Numbered from the stretch's first letter, positions 1-10,999 are shown. The stretch: 64,000 nt of DNA from Purpureocillium takamizusanense (GCF_022605165.1 NC_063070.1:2480001-2544000), one strand, 5' to 3'. Translations and numbers: made by a program. Notes: a model not told the origin generated them from the letters alone.

Positions 1-90
1 AACCGCAAAGTGCGTCTGAGTGAGCTGGGTATAACGCAAGGTATTCATCATGTAGTAGATCATAGAGAAATCAGGAGAGTATCAACATAC

Positions 91-2528
91 CGTTCGCTGT
101 CGTTGGTCCAAATCTCCATGGTGGCCTTGTACAGGGCCTCACCAAGCTTGGCGATAGACGGAGGGGGCGTGGGGTTCGGAGGGATGCCAGCTTGCCACTT
201 GACACCGGCGCTCTCCTCCCACACCTGAAAGACGCGGGCATATGTGCGCCAAAGGGTGGAGATGGCCGTCTTGCGGCAGCCTTCGTATGTGTGCTCCGCG
301 AAAGGAACAACCTTTTCGATGACCTGGGCGGCATACGTCTCAAGGTTGCTGCTGTTGCAAGAGTTGGAAATCACATCGCCGAGGACATCGAGGGCAATCT
401 CCTGCTCAAGAGCAATGGCCGTGGTAGCACCCAGATCGTCAAGATCCTCGAGATCATCCCAGTCATCCTCACCTCCGGTAGCGATGGTAAGGTCATCTTC
501 GGTCTCGGGAGCCTTGACGCGAACTCGCTTGCCACCAACGACGACGGCCCCATCTCCCAGCTGGCTGGGATCAATGCCGGGCAGGTCAATCTCCTCCTCC
601 TCGAGCTCAAGGGACGCGAAGATACCCTTGAAGACGCCGGCCAGGAAATGGTCAAATTGCTCGCGGTAGACTTTTGAAAGGTTTGACCACAGGATGAAGC
701 TAGTCTCCTTGAGTCTGGGGTTGTCGAGGCCAAGAGCCTCCTCGCTCGCCTTCATCAAGTCCATGACGTAGGGCTGGAAGGACTCAGGGCCGACAGCCAG
801 GGCAATGCGACCCAAGCTGTCGCACGTGGAGCTCCTCAGATCCATGGCTTCGTCGTTGTCTTTGATCATGACAAATTTGCCGAGGGCCTTCATCACGCCC
901 TCGAAATAGGGCTCGAAGGACTTCTCCATGGAGGAAGCGATGGCGCCTATAGCGGAGGCGGCAGCTGCCTTGACACCATAGTCCTCATGATCGAGAAGCT
1001 TGACCATGGGGCCAATCAGGTTGGGGCCGTAGGACGCCATAATCTTGGTGTCGATGCCGTCACCGAAAGTGTCAAGAGCACCGCAAGCGCAACGGATGAT
1101 AGCGGTGTTCTTCTTGTCCGCAGGGCCCTGGGAGGCAGCCTCAAGGTTCTTGAGGACGGCCGAGATGATTTGCTCGTGATGGGACACCATCTCATCAGCC
1201 ATCTCCTCAGCGAGATGGATCACACCGACCAACGCGGCGTGCCTGACCTGACCATTGGAGTCGCACAGAAGGTTGATAATAGTGGGCAACAGAGGCTGCA
1301 GCTGCGTGGAAATGAAATCGGGAGCGCCCTCAGCGGCGTTGCCAAGAGCCAGCATGGCAGCCATGCGGAAGCCAGGGTCCTCGTTGGTGGCAAACGAGGG
1401 GAACTGCTCCAGGAGGGGAACAATGACCTGACGAGGGGGCAACTCGTTGGCCAGCGTGTCGATGAGACTAATGGCCGTGCGAGCCGGAGTCATGTCCTCG
1501 TCATCGTCGTCGGTGTCCAGCGCCGTCACGATGTGCATAGCCTTGACCATGAGCTCAGCGCCCATGTCGCGCATAGCCTGGATCTTCATGCGGCGATAGC
1601 GGACACACTGGATAAGGAAGCCCAGAGCCTGTGTGCGGGCGTCGTCCTCGGCGTTGTTGTTGGAAGCGAGTCCAATCATGAATTGCAGCAGGTCGCGGAG
1701 GTGGACGGCGAGGATGGAAGAGTCGTACGCCAGGAAGGAGTGGAAAACCTCGAAGACGACCTTGTAGCTCTCCTCATCGCCGGCCTCGACGGTAGCCTTG
1801 AGAATATTGACCATGTGGGGGAGGAAGCTCTGCATGGCCTGCAGCGCCTGCGGGTCCTCCTCCGGCTCGACGATCATGAGGATAGCGCCAATAGCCTGGA
1901 CGATGTTAATGCGGACCTCCTTGCTGTCCGGGTCCTCGATGCGGGACTGGAAGAGCTGGAGAAGCTGGTGAGTATGGTCGCTGAAGTGCGTAGGGTCGTC
2001 CTCGAGCATGGAGAAGAGGATGTACGAGCCAACTTCGCGGGCCGTTACATTGTCGCTATTATTGAGAGGCATGAGCTGCTTCAGGAACTCGTCTCCCTCG
2101 CCGGCCTCCATGTCCATGCCGACGATGCCGGCGACGAGGCGAGCCAGAGAGTGCCGAGTGCTGGACGAGCTCTCCTTGAGGGCACCCTCGAGGAGATGGG
2201 AACGGGCCAACGGCTTCTGGTCATGGGCCGTCTTCTCCCAGTGCTTAGGCACCAGGCGGAGGGCCTGGACGGAGGCGGCCTTGCGGACGCCGCCATCGGG
2301 ATGGGTGAGGGCGATCTCGATGAGGAGGATCAGCGACTCGGGCTTGGAGTAGTAGTTCTTCTGCAGGTCGGCGGTGACGGCCTTGACCTGCTCCGTGTTG
2401 GCTGGCAAAGAGGACCACAGTCAGTCGAGGGGGCACGAGGGAGGCCGGGAAGGGGGTGCCCTTGGCAACGAAGAGCACTTACGAACTTGGCTGGCCTGCA
2501 GCAGTTGGGCGAGCTTGTCCTTGTCCAT
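91..2528 (-). CDS. KAP123: Importin beta-4 / Kap123-type karyopherin, 3' end outside window
   Basis: This is a nuclear import receptor of the Kap123/importin-4 type, which in yeast carries ribosomal proteins and histones H3/H4 through nuclear pores. The start ATG is at 2528; a 45-nt first exon (MDKDKLAQLLQASQ) ends at 2483, and an 81-bp intron (2402-2482, GTAAGT donor) joins in frame to a long exon of about 770 codons. The protein is an array of HEAT-like helical pairs, with an acidic loop rich in D and E around residue 690 that is typical of the family. Coding probably stops being continuous at 91, where a GTATGT donor lies just after an N-D-S-E-R stretch; an acceptor is plausible near position 22-28. 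The last part (family length about 1,100 residues) lies left of the window. The Kap123 assignment rests on remembered family similarity; another large importin beta is less likely. Confidence 0.88.
2402..2482 (-). other. Intron 1 of the Kap123 gene
   Basis: GTAAGT donor at 2482 and a TTTGCCAG acceptor ending at 2402. Removing it joins codon 15 (V) to P-N-T-E-Q in frame. Confidence 0.85.
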
Positions 2529-3185
2529 CTTTGTCGTTTTGGCTGCCCGGAGCACTGACGACGCAAATGGGTGTCGTGAAGGAGTGTAGTGAGGAGGAGG
2601 GAGAGAAGGAGGAGAGGAAATTGACAATTTTATTCTGCGCTCGCCGCGCCAGAATTTTTTTTCTGCGTGTCCTGGCGGGCAACGCGCGAGCCCCTCATCG
2701 AGCGGGGCAAGTTCCAGGGTTGATGTGGGTGGCGGCGGAGGGTGAGCACCTGTTAGTGGTTCGGGGGGACACAACAGCGCATGGCTTAAGATTTCCCAGG
2801 AGTTGCGCGGCGAGCACCCCAGATGCCTGAGGGAGGCACGGGAGGTAATACGACGACCTAGGTAGGACCGCGCTGGGCCGAACCCTTGTTTTTGTATTCC
2901 AGGGTGTAATTGGAGCCCCCAAAGCACCAGTCTTTCCGCCGTGACCAACCCCCCCATGCGCCCAGGGAGTGCGAAGACAGGCTTATGCCCTGGCTTGGGC
3001 TAGAGATCCACCTGTGAAGATCTGCGGCTGCTTGGAGGCGCGCCTCAGGACGCCTGAGAGAAGGCCTCTGACGTGGCCGCCCACCCAATTCATCCATTAG
3101 CTTGGCGACCAAACCTGCGCAGCGTGTGTCGCTGGCCGACCGATACCAGCGGTCGCGACACCTTACCAGACCCCGTCGAGCTCAG
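2529..3185. other. Intergenic region upstream of the Kap123 gene
   Basis: Putative promoter and 5' leader of the Kap123 gene (leftward) and 3' flank of the LysM gene. It is AG-rich on the + strand close to the start codon and carries one CCTAGGTAGG motif at 2857-2866. No further gene was seen. Confidence 0.6.
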
Positions 3186-3722
3186 CTACGACTTGGGGAG
3201 ACACAGTACGGAGCCCACCGCAAGCGGATTGCAGACGGCGCCCGTGTTCCGCTCCAGAAGCTCGGGGACGCTGATGCCCCTGCTGTCGGCAATTCCCCAG
3301 CACGTATCGCCAACCTTGACTTTGTACGCGTCGCTGTCGATGCCGCACTTGACTTGTGCCTTTTCCTGCTGCTTCGACGCCGTCCAGTGGAGGTACCAGA
3401 ACAGCAGCAGAAGAGAGAGGCCGATGAGAACGCCAAAATTCAGCAGCGGCATCATCTCGTGCCGCCAGGACATGCTCGAATGCTGCTGCTGCTGCTCCTG
3501 CTGCCCGTCGGAAGCGAGAAAGGGTTCGGTATCGTCGTCGTTGTAGGTCGGCGCGTCGCCGACTCGCGTCAGCTGGCCAAACTGGCACCCGGGGGCGCTC
3601 TCCCAGTAGCTGCCGTCGGCGTCCTGGAACGTATATACTTGGGTGTCGGCGTCGTATCCGACCCGCGTCATGCCCTCGGGGAGGCGATCCTCGTCGGTAT
3701 CGTAGCGTGAAAAGCGCGACAT
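3186..3722 (-). CDS. Single-pass membrane protein with C-terminal LysM domain
   Basis: The 178-residue protein starts at the ATG at 3722 (MSRFSRYDTDEDRLPEG). A further in-frame ATG at 3839 would add 39 residues that look like translated leader, so the shorter start is preferred. The N-terminal 90 residues are acidic and Gln-rich. A hydrophobic segment at about residues 93-113 (NFGVLIGLSLLLLFWYLHW) should span a membrane, and residues 132-177 form a LysM fold with the usual Y-x-V-x-x-G-D-T-C start and P-L-x-V-G-x-x-L-C-x-P end. There is no cleavable signal peptide, so the likely topology is type II with LysM outside the cytosol. LysM domains bind chitin or peptidoglycan; a wall or endomembrane role is inferred. 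It resembles a conserved ascomycete LysM membrane protein and not a secreted LysM effector. Confidence 0.82.
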   Translation of the reverse strand: MSRFSRYDTDEDRLPEGMTRVGYDADTQVYTFQDADGSYWESAPGCQFGQLTRVGDAPTYNDDDTEPFLASDGQQEQQQQHSSMSWRHEMMPLLNFGVLIGLSLLLLFWYLHWTASKQQEKAQVKCGIDSDAYKVKVGDTCWGIADSRGISVPELLERNTGAVCNPLAVGSVLCLPKS

Positions 3723-5016
3723 CTCGATATGTTGGGATTGCAACCCGCGGGCGATGGAATAGAGCGGATACAGATGAACGAAACAAGGCTCGACGGGAGA
3801 GGCAAATGTGGGAGGAAGTAGGGAGGGATGGATGCTCATGTGCTCGGAAACCGCGGTCCTGGGACAGTCCGAGCTGGAGCCTCTGGGACTGGCTGACGTT
3901 ACCCAGTAGCCACGGCTTGGGGGGCAACCTGTGAGCTTCTGATGGCGGCGGCTGGGGCAGGGCCAGGGGGTTAGTGGGACAAGCCCAGCACAGCCAGCGA
4001 CACAGCCGGCCTATCTACGGATATGCCGTTTCTCGGATCGTCGTCACACAGCAAAAAAGCCTGAGTTCCCATCACAAATTCCTTATTGGAAATAATGAGG
4101 GACCTACGAACCTGCCATGCGCGCATGCGCTCGGGACTAACAGTCTCTCCGGGCTAACAGTACCCAGGTTAGTACCACCAATGTGACGATAGTAGCCGCT
4201 GTGGGTCCTCTTCCTGCCGGCATTTCGGGAGACAAGGTCCCCACCCAACATCAGCTTCGGCGGTGGCGGACACGGCCCTTGTTCGAATACACTACCTGTT
4301 CTATGCAGTTTGTATACTTATACCGCCCACAGAATGGGTCGTGGGCGGTAGACCATGGTGTTCACACAACAGAGGCAAAGTTATATTGGGTCAACTTCCC
4401 ATAGGCCCAGTGGTACGTGCGTATATCAACTAAAATCGTGCACTAATTGCGCTGAGCACACTCCACTACTCATCAAGATTCACCTGTCGCCAATAATCTG
4501 ATTGACGAGAGGAAGCGATGGCATATATTCAAAGTGTCTTGTAGTACCGCGTTATCTTTTCAAGCATAACCTGGCTCGGTCGGAGCGTAGAGCACCTCAA
4601 AATCTGTACGTAGACTGTACAGGAGCATCCCTCTATATGTCTGGTACGCAGTGCCGAGCGGCGCCATAAAGTTCTGTTCAGGCATTGAATAAGTAGAGCT
4701 TGCCTGTCATTTATGAGGTCAGTTATCGTGCCGTACTGAACGAACTCGCAGCTTAGGCCTTTTTTGCCTTTGTCTGCGGGCGTGTACGCCTGCCGTGCAC
4801 AATACATATCAAATAGTATGCGCTTTAATGGACCTGACAAAAGATCCGGTTGCAGGCTCACCGCGTTCAAAACAACTTTTGCTAGACCTTGTTCAAAGCA
4901 AAGATAAAAGGGGCGTGTAGAAGCCAAGCTTCACTCATAAGAAACTTGTGGTACAACCATCGTCTGACTTTTACTTTGTCCACCTTAATTGTGAGGCACA
5001 AATCATCTCTCCCAGT
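3723..5016. other. Intergenic region at the left edge of the gene-poor block
   Basis: No convincing gene. The sequence becomes visibly more AT-rich to the right. A TATA-like GATAAAAGG lies near 4903-4911, about 110 bp upstream of the secreted-protein gene at 5017. A leftward open frame at 4529-4927 lacks any recognisable domain and was not accepted. Confidence 0.5.
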
Positions 5017-5719
5017 ATGAAGTTGTCAAAGCTTCTTACCAGCATATTGATCATAGTCTACGGTATTGACCTAGTAATAGCACGAAGCATCCGCCATGGT
5101 GACAAAGTCAAGGTCAAGGGCGTCCGCATGCGATACCAACAACTTGGTCCCGGCGTCTTCACCGGAGTTCCTACAGCCAAGTGGAACCAAAAGAGTACTT
5201 TATATACCCCTGACCGCTTTTTCGAAAGCCAAGAGGCTAATTCTTCTAGCCAATGTCCCTTTTGACACCGTCAGAAACTACGAGAGGCGCACCCTAAGTG
5301 ATCTGGCCTCAAGGCTGCGTGGCATTCAATTGCAACGCCAGTGCCGAGTCGTGTACAACTGCGTCAAGGATGCCAGCAAAGCCACCATCGCCGCTGGATA
5401 TACCGGTTGGGTTTCCGCCGCGGAGAGGGCTAGACCAGCGGGCGAAAGCCTGATGCAGTTCCTTAACCAGCCTTTCTGGGCCAACGCAGGTGGAGTAACC
5501 ATCGCCGGAATGGTATCTGGCGCGGTCTTGAAAGCATCATCATGTAGCAAGACAAACAGCGAAGCGGATCTCGTGAAGGCAGTTATCGCGGAGGCACTTC
5601 GGGCTAGCCCAGGGGCGTCTAACATTGAGGTGACGATCAACGGTCCGTACGGGACATGGAGTGTAACTATTTCGGCAGATAAATCAGGGAATTATCCTCC
5701 TCCAGATTGCAAAGGATGA
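5017..5719 (+). CDS. Small secreted protein, two exons, unknown function
   Basis: The first exon starts at the ATG at 5017 and encodes a signal peptide (hydrophobic core L-L-T-S-I-L-I-I-V-Y, likely cleavage near residue 22). A 55-bp intron (5195-5249) with GTACTT donor, CTGAC branch site and TTCTTCTAG acceptor restores the frame exactly, giving a 215-residue protein that ends at 5719. The mature part has four cysteines: two close together (R-Q-C, Y-N-C), one in a S-S-C-S context and one near the C terminus (P-P-P-D-C). The C-terminal third ends in a G-x-W-x-V-x-I-S-A-D-like segment. I do not recognise the family. Secretion is inferred from the signal peptide. It stands alone in a gene-poor region, as effector-like genes often do. 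The intron is supported only by frame and splice consensus. Confidence 0.7.
5195..5249 (+). other. Intron of the secreted-protein gene at 5017
   Basis: 55 bp, GTACTT donor, CTGAC branch-like element, TTCTTCTAG acceptor. Splicing joins W-N-Q-K to T-N-V-P-F-D in frame and removes the stop that otherwise closes the first frame at 5265. Confidence 0.7.
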
Positions 5720-6092
5720 GAGGCAGGATTGCATTCCGTTCTTGGTATTTATCTCATAGATAGATGTAAAGAGTTCAGACGCCCAGGCGCTGCATTGTTA
5801 TCCTTGGTATTCTCGTCATGAGAGCCATTTAGTGGAAATGTGCCCCTTAGGAATCTTTTGACCATCGCACCTAGGTTTTGGGTTATTTATACGTTGTCAA
5901 GGGCCACACATGGGTGATATGCCCACGCGACTGATCTGTGCGTATGAAAGATGACGAATATGAAAGTGTCGTGAGCACTTGGTACTAAAATTGGACGTAC
6001 GAACCGCCTGCACGGCTATTACGATCTTTCACTGCGCTCCACACAAGGGTCAACGAGCCAATTCTCAGCCATCGTAAGCTCATGCGTCGTGT
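5720..6092. other. Intergenic, no gene seen
   Basis: AT-rich 3' flank of the secreted-protein gene and 3' flank of the YdeI-like ORF. Nothing further recognised. Confidence 0.5.
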
Positions 6093-6359
6093 CTATCTAC
6101 CATTACGCTCGCGGTGCGAACATCCTGGCCAGCAGCATGGCCGGCGCTTCCCCTCATTGAGTTCCTCGACCGCCCGGCGGATCCTGCGCTCGCGGGTGCT
6201 CGCCTGCTTGGCATCGCTGACCCAACAGATGAACTCGTTGCGCGCCAGCACTGTGATGTCAAGCCAGGCTGCCTTGGCAGTCTCGTCGTCCATAAGTGCC
6301 GTGGCGAGGTCTGCGGGCAATTCATGGACCTTGCCTCCCGGCAGCGTTGTCATGGCCAT
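6093..6359 (-). CDS. Solo YdeI/OmpD-associated (OmdA-like) domain protein
   Basis: An 88-residue single-exon protein whose first real ATG is at 6359 in a good context (CGCCATGGCC). Residues about 13-70 match the C-terminal helical domain of the YdeI/OmpD-associated family: a H-E-L-P-A-D-L-A-T-A-L start, then the A-R-N-E-F-I-C-W-V core, then A-K-Q-A-S-T-R-E-R-R-I with the family's T-R-x-R-R-I signature, and an E-G-K-R-R-P-C-C-W-P-G-C end. Family members are mostly bacterial, often with an N-terminal DUF1905 barrel, and are loosely linked to stress or bacteriocin tolerance; the molecular function is not established. No DUF1905 part was found upstream. It lies alone in the gene-poor block, so it may be a transferred or shortened gene. 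The match is from recalled family pattern. Confidence 0.6.
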   Translation of the reverse strand: MAMTTLPGGKVHELPADLATALMDDETAKAAWLDITVLARNEFICWVSDAKQASTRERRIRRAVEELNEGKRRPCCWPGCSHRERNGR

Positions 6360-7620
6360 GGCGAAGCTATGTCTCAACTCTCAAGCTCCTCTAAAGCTCT
6401 ACCTAAAGTGTGGTGCCATGTTAGTGGAAAGAACTTGAAGTTGCTTGTCTGCATGTGGGAATCAACGACACTCATGTCTGAAAATTGATAGAGACTACCC
6501 CGTAGTACCTGACAGAATCGGGACGTATTGCATTCGAATAAGATACCGATAAGATCACAAGGAATGCTTGAAGTCACGAAGACTGCGGGGCAGAGTATCA
6601 GAAAAGGTCTCAGGAGAAGGGCCGACCTTCAAGAGGCGACCGATTGTGGCAGTCAATGTAGAATTGTCACCAAGTGCACGGTCATGCAGTGTTTTGTTTC
6701 AGGTCATGACGTGGGATCCTGCCGCCCCGCGCCGTAGAGGCGGATGAAACCAACCCCATGCTGACAATGACGGCTTCCCTGAGTGACTTTCGGGAACGTG
6801 AACAGGAACGTGCACCGGCTTGTATAATCCTCACGCATGGTTGAGTCTAGTGTGGCCACTGCAGTACAGAGCTCACCTCACACTTGTAACTTTTCATGCT
6901 CAACGCTTTGTTCAACGTTGCATATTCCCTTGCCAGGACCATCCTGGCAGCAACGTCACGCAGGTTGAAGTTCTCTAGACAGCTGCCACCGCCCGAAGAC
7001 AAAAGTGAGCTGGTGGAGCTCATTTGGTATTTTAAGTGTGCCACTTCATTAAAAAGCGTTGTATTCCTTTCAAAACTGTAGTCGGCCTGTGAGCGCCAGC
7101 AAGGAGTCGCTGCTCATCATGCGGTCGATGTGGTCTCTTGTAGTCTCGCAAATATACATCTTGGGTTCAATGACAAGTAGGTATCAACTATTATCTGTGC
7201 TTCCTGACGGTCCATATGGCTGCTTTAAGTGGTGGCATGTGTCGCTCTGCAAGCAGATTGCACCAGTTTTCCCAGACGCCAGCACAAACACTGAGGACAC
7301 GGGATTTGCCCGTTGACTCGCAACTATGTAGACAAATTGTCGGAGGGCTGCTCATTTGGTAACTCACATTGTGAACTGTAGCTTGCCAAACTTGCTATGT
7401 ACGCACCAAATCCGTGATGTGACCGTGGCCTCACTCATTAGATTCAGATCTTGACATGAGATGTCCATGCCTTTGTTTCTCAACTGCAAGTCTCAGTGCC
7501 TGCCTGTATATTTGTGTGTATGGGCAGGTCCGAAAGTCGAATTGCCAATCTATATACAAGTGAACGCTAATGCTCGAGGTATGTGCCGGTGGTCCTTCGG
7601 GTGTGACCCGTTGCCTCCAC
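6360..7620. other. Gene-poor stretch
   Basis: No gene accepted. A leftward coding-like stretch near 6880-7044 (a short open frame ending at a possible GTGAGC donor) could be a fossil exon, but no partner exons or domain were found. Confidence 0.4.
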
Positions 7621-8202
7621 TCATTTATTACAGGGACCCGGATGGACCACCTCATGCTCGAAGTCCAAGCCGTGCGCAAGTGGCATCTGCAGGCTCGCCA
7701 CGACTTCGCCAGGATCTGTAGTAATTATATGTCCGTACCTCGACACGTCGGCCGTATCGGCAGCAATGATGAGTCCTTCGTTGCCGCCGGTGATCCAGAG
7801 TTCGTCCGTGCTGTTCGGCAACTTGACGCGCACATGACCCGAAGCGAAGAGAACAAATCTATCTTTGTTAGAGCCATGTATGGTTTACTTGGGGGTCATA
7901 ACAACGTACTGTCGCGAAGGTGCGTTATGAAGGCCACCGTTGAAATCAGCCGGAATAATGTTGTATGATGCGGAGGACACGTTGCCGAGAGGCACACCCA
8001 CTGCGCCGTCTGCTGGCGCGCCGGGAGGGGGCCTGAAAATGGCATCAAGTCGCCAGCACTCAAAGATGGAGTTTCCGTCGGCCGCGGTGATTGCGGTCAG
8101 AACAAGCTCGTCCCCATTGGTCGGCGGCTTGTAGGGCCAGTGTTGCTGGCCGAGAGCGACACTCGCCAAGGCAACAATCAGGAGGTTGATGAAGCGCAAC
8201 AT
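7621..8202 (-). CDS. Small secreted protein of a conserved fungal family, two exons
   Basis: Exon 1 (8202-7910) begins with a clear signal peptide (L-L-I-V-A-L-A-S-V-A-L-G, cleavage near residue 18). A 51-bp intron (7859-7909) with a strong GTACGT donor, CTCTAAC branch site and GATAG acceptor joins in frame to exon 2 (7858-7621), giving 176 residues. The segments C-W-R-L-D-A-I-F-R-P-P, S-S-A-S-Y-N-I-I-P and S-G-H-V-R-V-K-L-P, then W-I-T-G-G, match a widespread but unnamed ascomycete secreted family. The short beta-rich pattern would suit a cupin-like barrel, which is inference. Two cysteines (about residues 49 and 174) could form a terminal disulphide. TATATA at about 8292-8298 lies some 90 bp upstream of the ATG. 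Function unknown; extracellular. Confidence 0.8.
7859..7909 (-). other. Intron of the secreted-protein gene at 7621-8202
   Basis: 51 bp, GTACGT donor at 7909, CTCTAAC branch site, acceptor AG ending at 7859. It joins S-R-Q to F-V-L-F-A-S-G in frame. Confidence 0.8.
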
Positions 8203-10798
8203 GATGCAATAAGCAAAGCAGCAAACGACGATTTTGAAGAGGTGTCTGTTTGATCTTGAGGATTTCTCAATTATTCAACCGCAGAGAGCAAAGTATATAT
8301 GTTGAAGTGGCAATGGGGGTGAAAAGTAAGGCGGCCTGTCTCGCACTAATACGGCCGTGTGAAACCTTGTGAGGACATTTGGCGATGGGGTGTTCGGCCC
8401 TTGCATTAGTAGGCAGGCACTGTCGCTAGGCAACTTCGGCTCGGCAGCCGCGGCTGAGCTCGCACGGATGCGGGAGGGAAAAAAAAACAAAAATAAAAGG
8501 TAGCTACGGCAAGGCGTTTGATCGTCGAGTCCTAGCACGGAACGCCATGTCACTGCATGTGCATCTGCTGAAAGGGGAGCATGCGGCAGGTGACAAGTAT
8601 TGCCCGGCTTAGACGAATGGCCGCCGACTTGACCTCGAACTCTGGCCAGGCGGTGGGGCATAACTGAGTTCTGAGTTGGCGCGATGTTATTATCTGTTAA
8701 GGTTGCAACTCTACCGTTTCGCGTTTCGCGGCCAATATGCTTCAACATCATGTCCGCTTCCGGCGTGCCAAGAGATAGTTCCGCGAAATCCACGGAAAAT
8801 AATAGAGAAACATTTCTAGCTAACCGTCCAAGTGCTTCTGATGAAGCAAAATGAACCGCATTCTAACTTGAATCCAGCCTCTTACCACTCAATCTCCCCA
8901 AGTCACCGGTATGCCATCTTATCGGTACTTCCTTATTCTTGCACCGCCCCCCCCGAGCGACGGGATACGACACTCGTAAATGCAGGCTGTTCCACGGCAC
9001 ATACGTCCAAGCTGTCGATCCTGAATTGAATCGGATTGGGTTTTGTCAGCGCGGTGACGCCCCACCAACACCTTTAGCCATTGCGTGCTTCATGCAGAAA
9101 AATACGGGCGCTTTGTGTCCGTGCAGCAAGCCCGGCATGCCGGCTCACGCAGAGATGCCTCTTGCCCGCCTGGCGGCTCCGTGTAAGTGTCCGGAGGTGG
9201 CGCCTGGGGCGGGCGCCAATCCCTGCATTATTTCCGCTCGGGTGGTACAGCCGGTGGGCCAGGGCAACCCGGATGACGTCCGACCTGAAGTGGAACTGAG
9301 ACAACAGTCCTGCTGGCCGGCCGTGTCGCTTATTGTTCTTTGAACGGGACAGGACGGCCGCCCGCTAACAGAGTGGTCCACCGTGACATGCAGATCACTT
9401 CTGCGGTGTGCACGGGGCCCGGGGGCTCCATATCGGTGGACACGCCGGCACTCCTGCTCATTCGACTCGCAATCCACGATGCGGTGGTAAGTATGGCATG
9501 ACTAGTTGCAGGGGATGTTTGTACTGTACGTGGCAAAAGATCCTATCATACCTCAGAAATACTACGTGTGCTCATTAGTCAAAAGTCCGCGCCCATCGGC
9601 TACTTCGTATTCCTGCCCGGCATGACTCCACGACTGGAGAATCGCGCAGGGTTCCGCCTTTGCATAAACAGAACTTGTTCATGCTGCAGGTTCGCAGCTA
9701 TCCCTACGTTTGTGCTCAGGAAGAACCCATCCTACCACGGCACCCCAGGCCCTTGCGCCGTTGCCATGGTTCATGTTGATACCGTGCACGCCAGAGCGAC
9801 TTGAGGCCGCGCTCGCTAGCCCCTTCGCGTGTCATTGGGCATACTGCATATAGCAACATACTACCCACTACTTGTACTTACTGCTACGTACGCGCGTACC
9901 TCATTGGATATCTGGGTCATGACCAAAGGAATTTGACTACATTCCTGGCACTACAAGTCGCCCATTGAATCTAGAGTCTCTTCGCGCCGCTCGTATACAC
10001 CTTGTCCTGGTTATGCTAGACGGCTGCAGGCTGGATTCAATATTCGGGGTCCAAGCCTCGGGCCTGAGCTACGCTGCAAGCTCCCTAGTACAAGTCGTCA
10101 TCTATGACCCTTGAGAACCCGTACATTCAGCCATTTACCCCTCGCCAGTGCTACCTCGGAACCGCTTTCTATCTGTTACTCACCGGTATCGTAACAACGG
10201 TGGCGTTCAACTACCCTTCAACGGCAAGACAACTTCAGACGTCCTCGACGGATCTCCTCTTAACTCGCTTCTCTGTCGAGGCCATTCTCCCAACCCTGTC
10301 GTCCCCTGGCGGCAACGTTGTTACATGTAGTATCCCATGCATACGGCTGATCGCCACGGATTGCTTCTTTCCGCTGAGAGGCTGTAATCTGACACATACA
10401 CAAACTAGCTGAGATAGTCACACGGCTTGCGCCAACGGACGCGCAACCTCTGTCCTGCAGCAGCCATCAACTCTGGCGGTCACAGCAGGCCAGAATGCAT
10501 GCCGTGTGAGACTATTGAATCGTGCTCGTGCATGAGTCTTGGCGCTGGAGTTGAGACCGGCGCTGATGTTAGGCTCCAATACTATCTTTTGATCTGCCCA
10601 TGCCCAATAATCGTGTGTGGGCTGCATCAAGTCACGTTGATTAGACTTCCAGTAGGTTGCAAAGAGGAACCGTTTGACATCAGCCGGTGCACGTGCCGAT
10701 GCAGGTTGGGTCGTACCAACCTAAAATCTTTGGGGTACCGAGGGACGCTCATGTGTCAGACGAGCAGCTCTATCTACCACTCGCTGACGGCTTCCTAG
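8203..10798. other. Gene-poor stretch
   Basis: Contains the promoter of the 7621-8202 gene (TATATA near 8292). Further right only short frames without domains were seen. No intact transposon or terminal repeats were recognised by eye. Confidence 0.45.
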
Positions 10799-10999
10799 CT
10801 TGCCTCGTATAGCCAGTCGTCCAAAAACTGTGAGGATGTTACACCAGACATGATCCAGACCAACCACTTCTCGGCCCCCAACGACGACGGCAAGTTCCTG
10901 AGCGCCAAATATCGGCGTCTGCATCAGCTATTGCCTCGTGTTGCTCTCTACAGTAGTGGCCATGATGCTTTGCATGACCTCGAAGCGTCCGCTGGCCGG
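10799..10999 (+). pseudogene. Orphan exon-like fragment with strong GC3 bias
   Basis: An open stretch follows a TAG that could itself be a splice acceptor (CTTCCTAG). Its first 38 codons or so use mostly C or G at third positions and read as soluble protein (K-N-C-E-D-V-T-P-D-M-I-Q, then N-H-F-S-A-P-N-D-D-G-K-F), quite unlike its surroundings. No partner exon, start codon or domain was identified. It may be one exon of an undetected gene or a relic of a degraded one. The stop at 10999 follows about 20 less convincing codons. Confidence 0.25.

Noticed and set aside
987..2558. 523-codon open frame on the + strand
   Set aside because: It is wholly antisense to the Kap123 exon, whose HEAT-repeat protein is convincing; long shadow frames are expected in GC-rich coding DNA.
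4529..4927. 132-codon leftward frame upstream of the 5017 gene
   Set aside because: Amino-acid composition is unremarkable, no domain or signal peptide, and it lies in the promoter of a better gene.
8275..8793. 172-codon leftward frame upstream of the secreted-protein gene
   Set aside because: It overlaps that gene's promoter and TATA box and has no protein-like motif.
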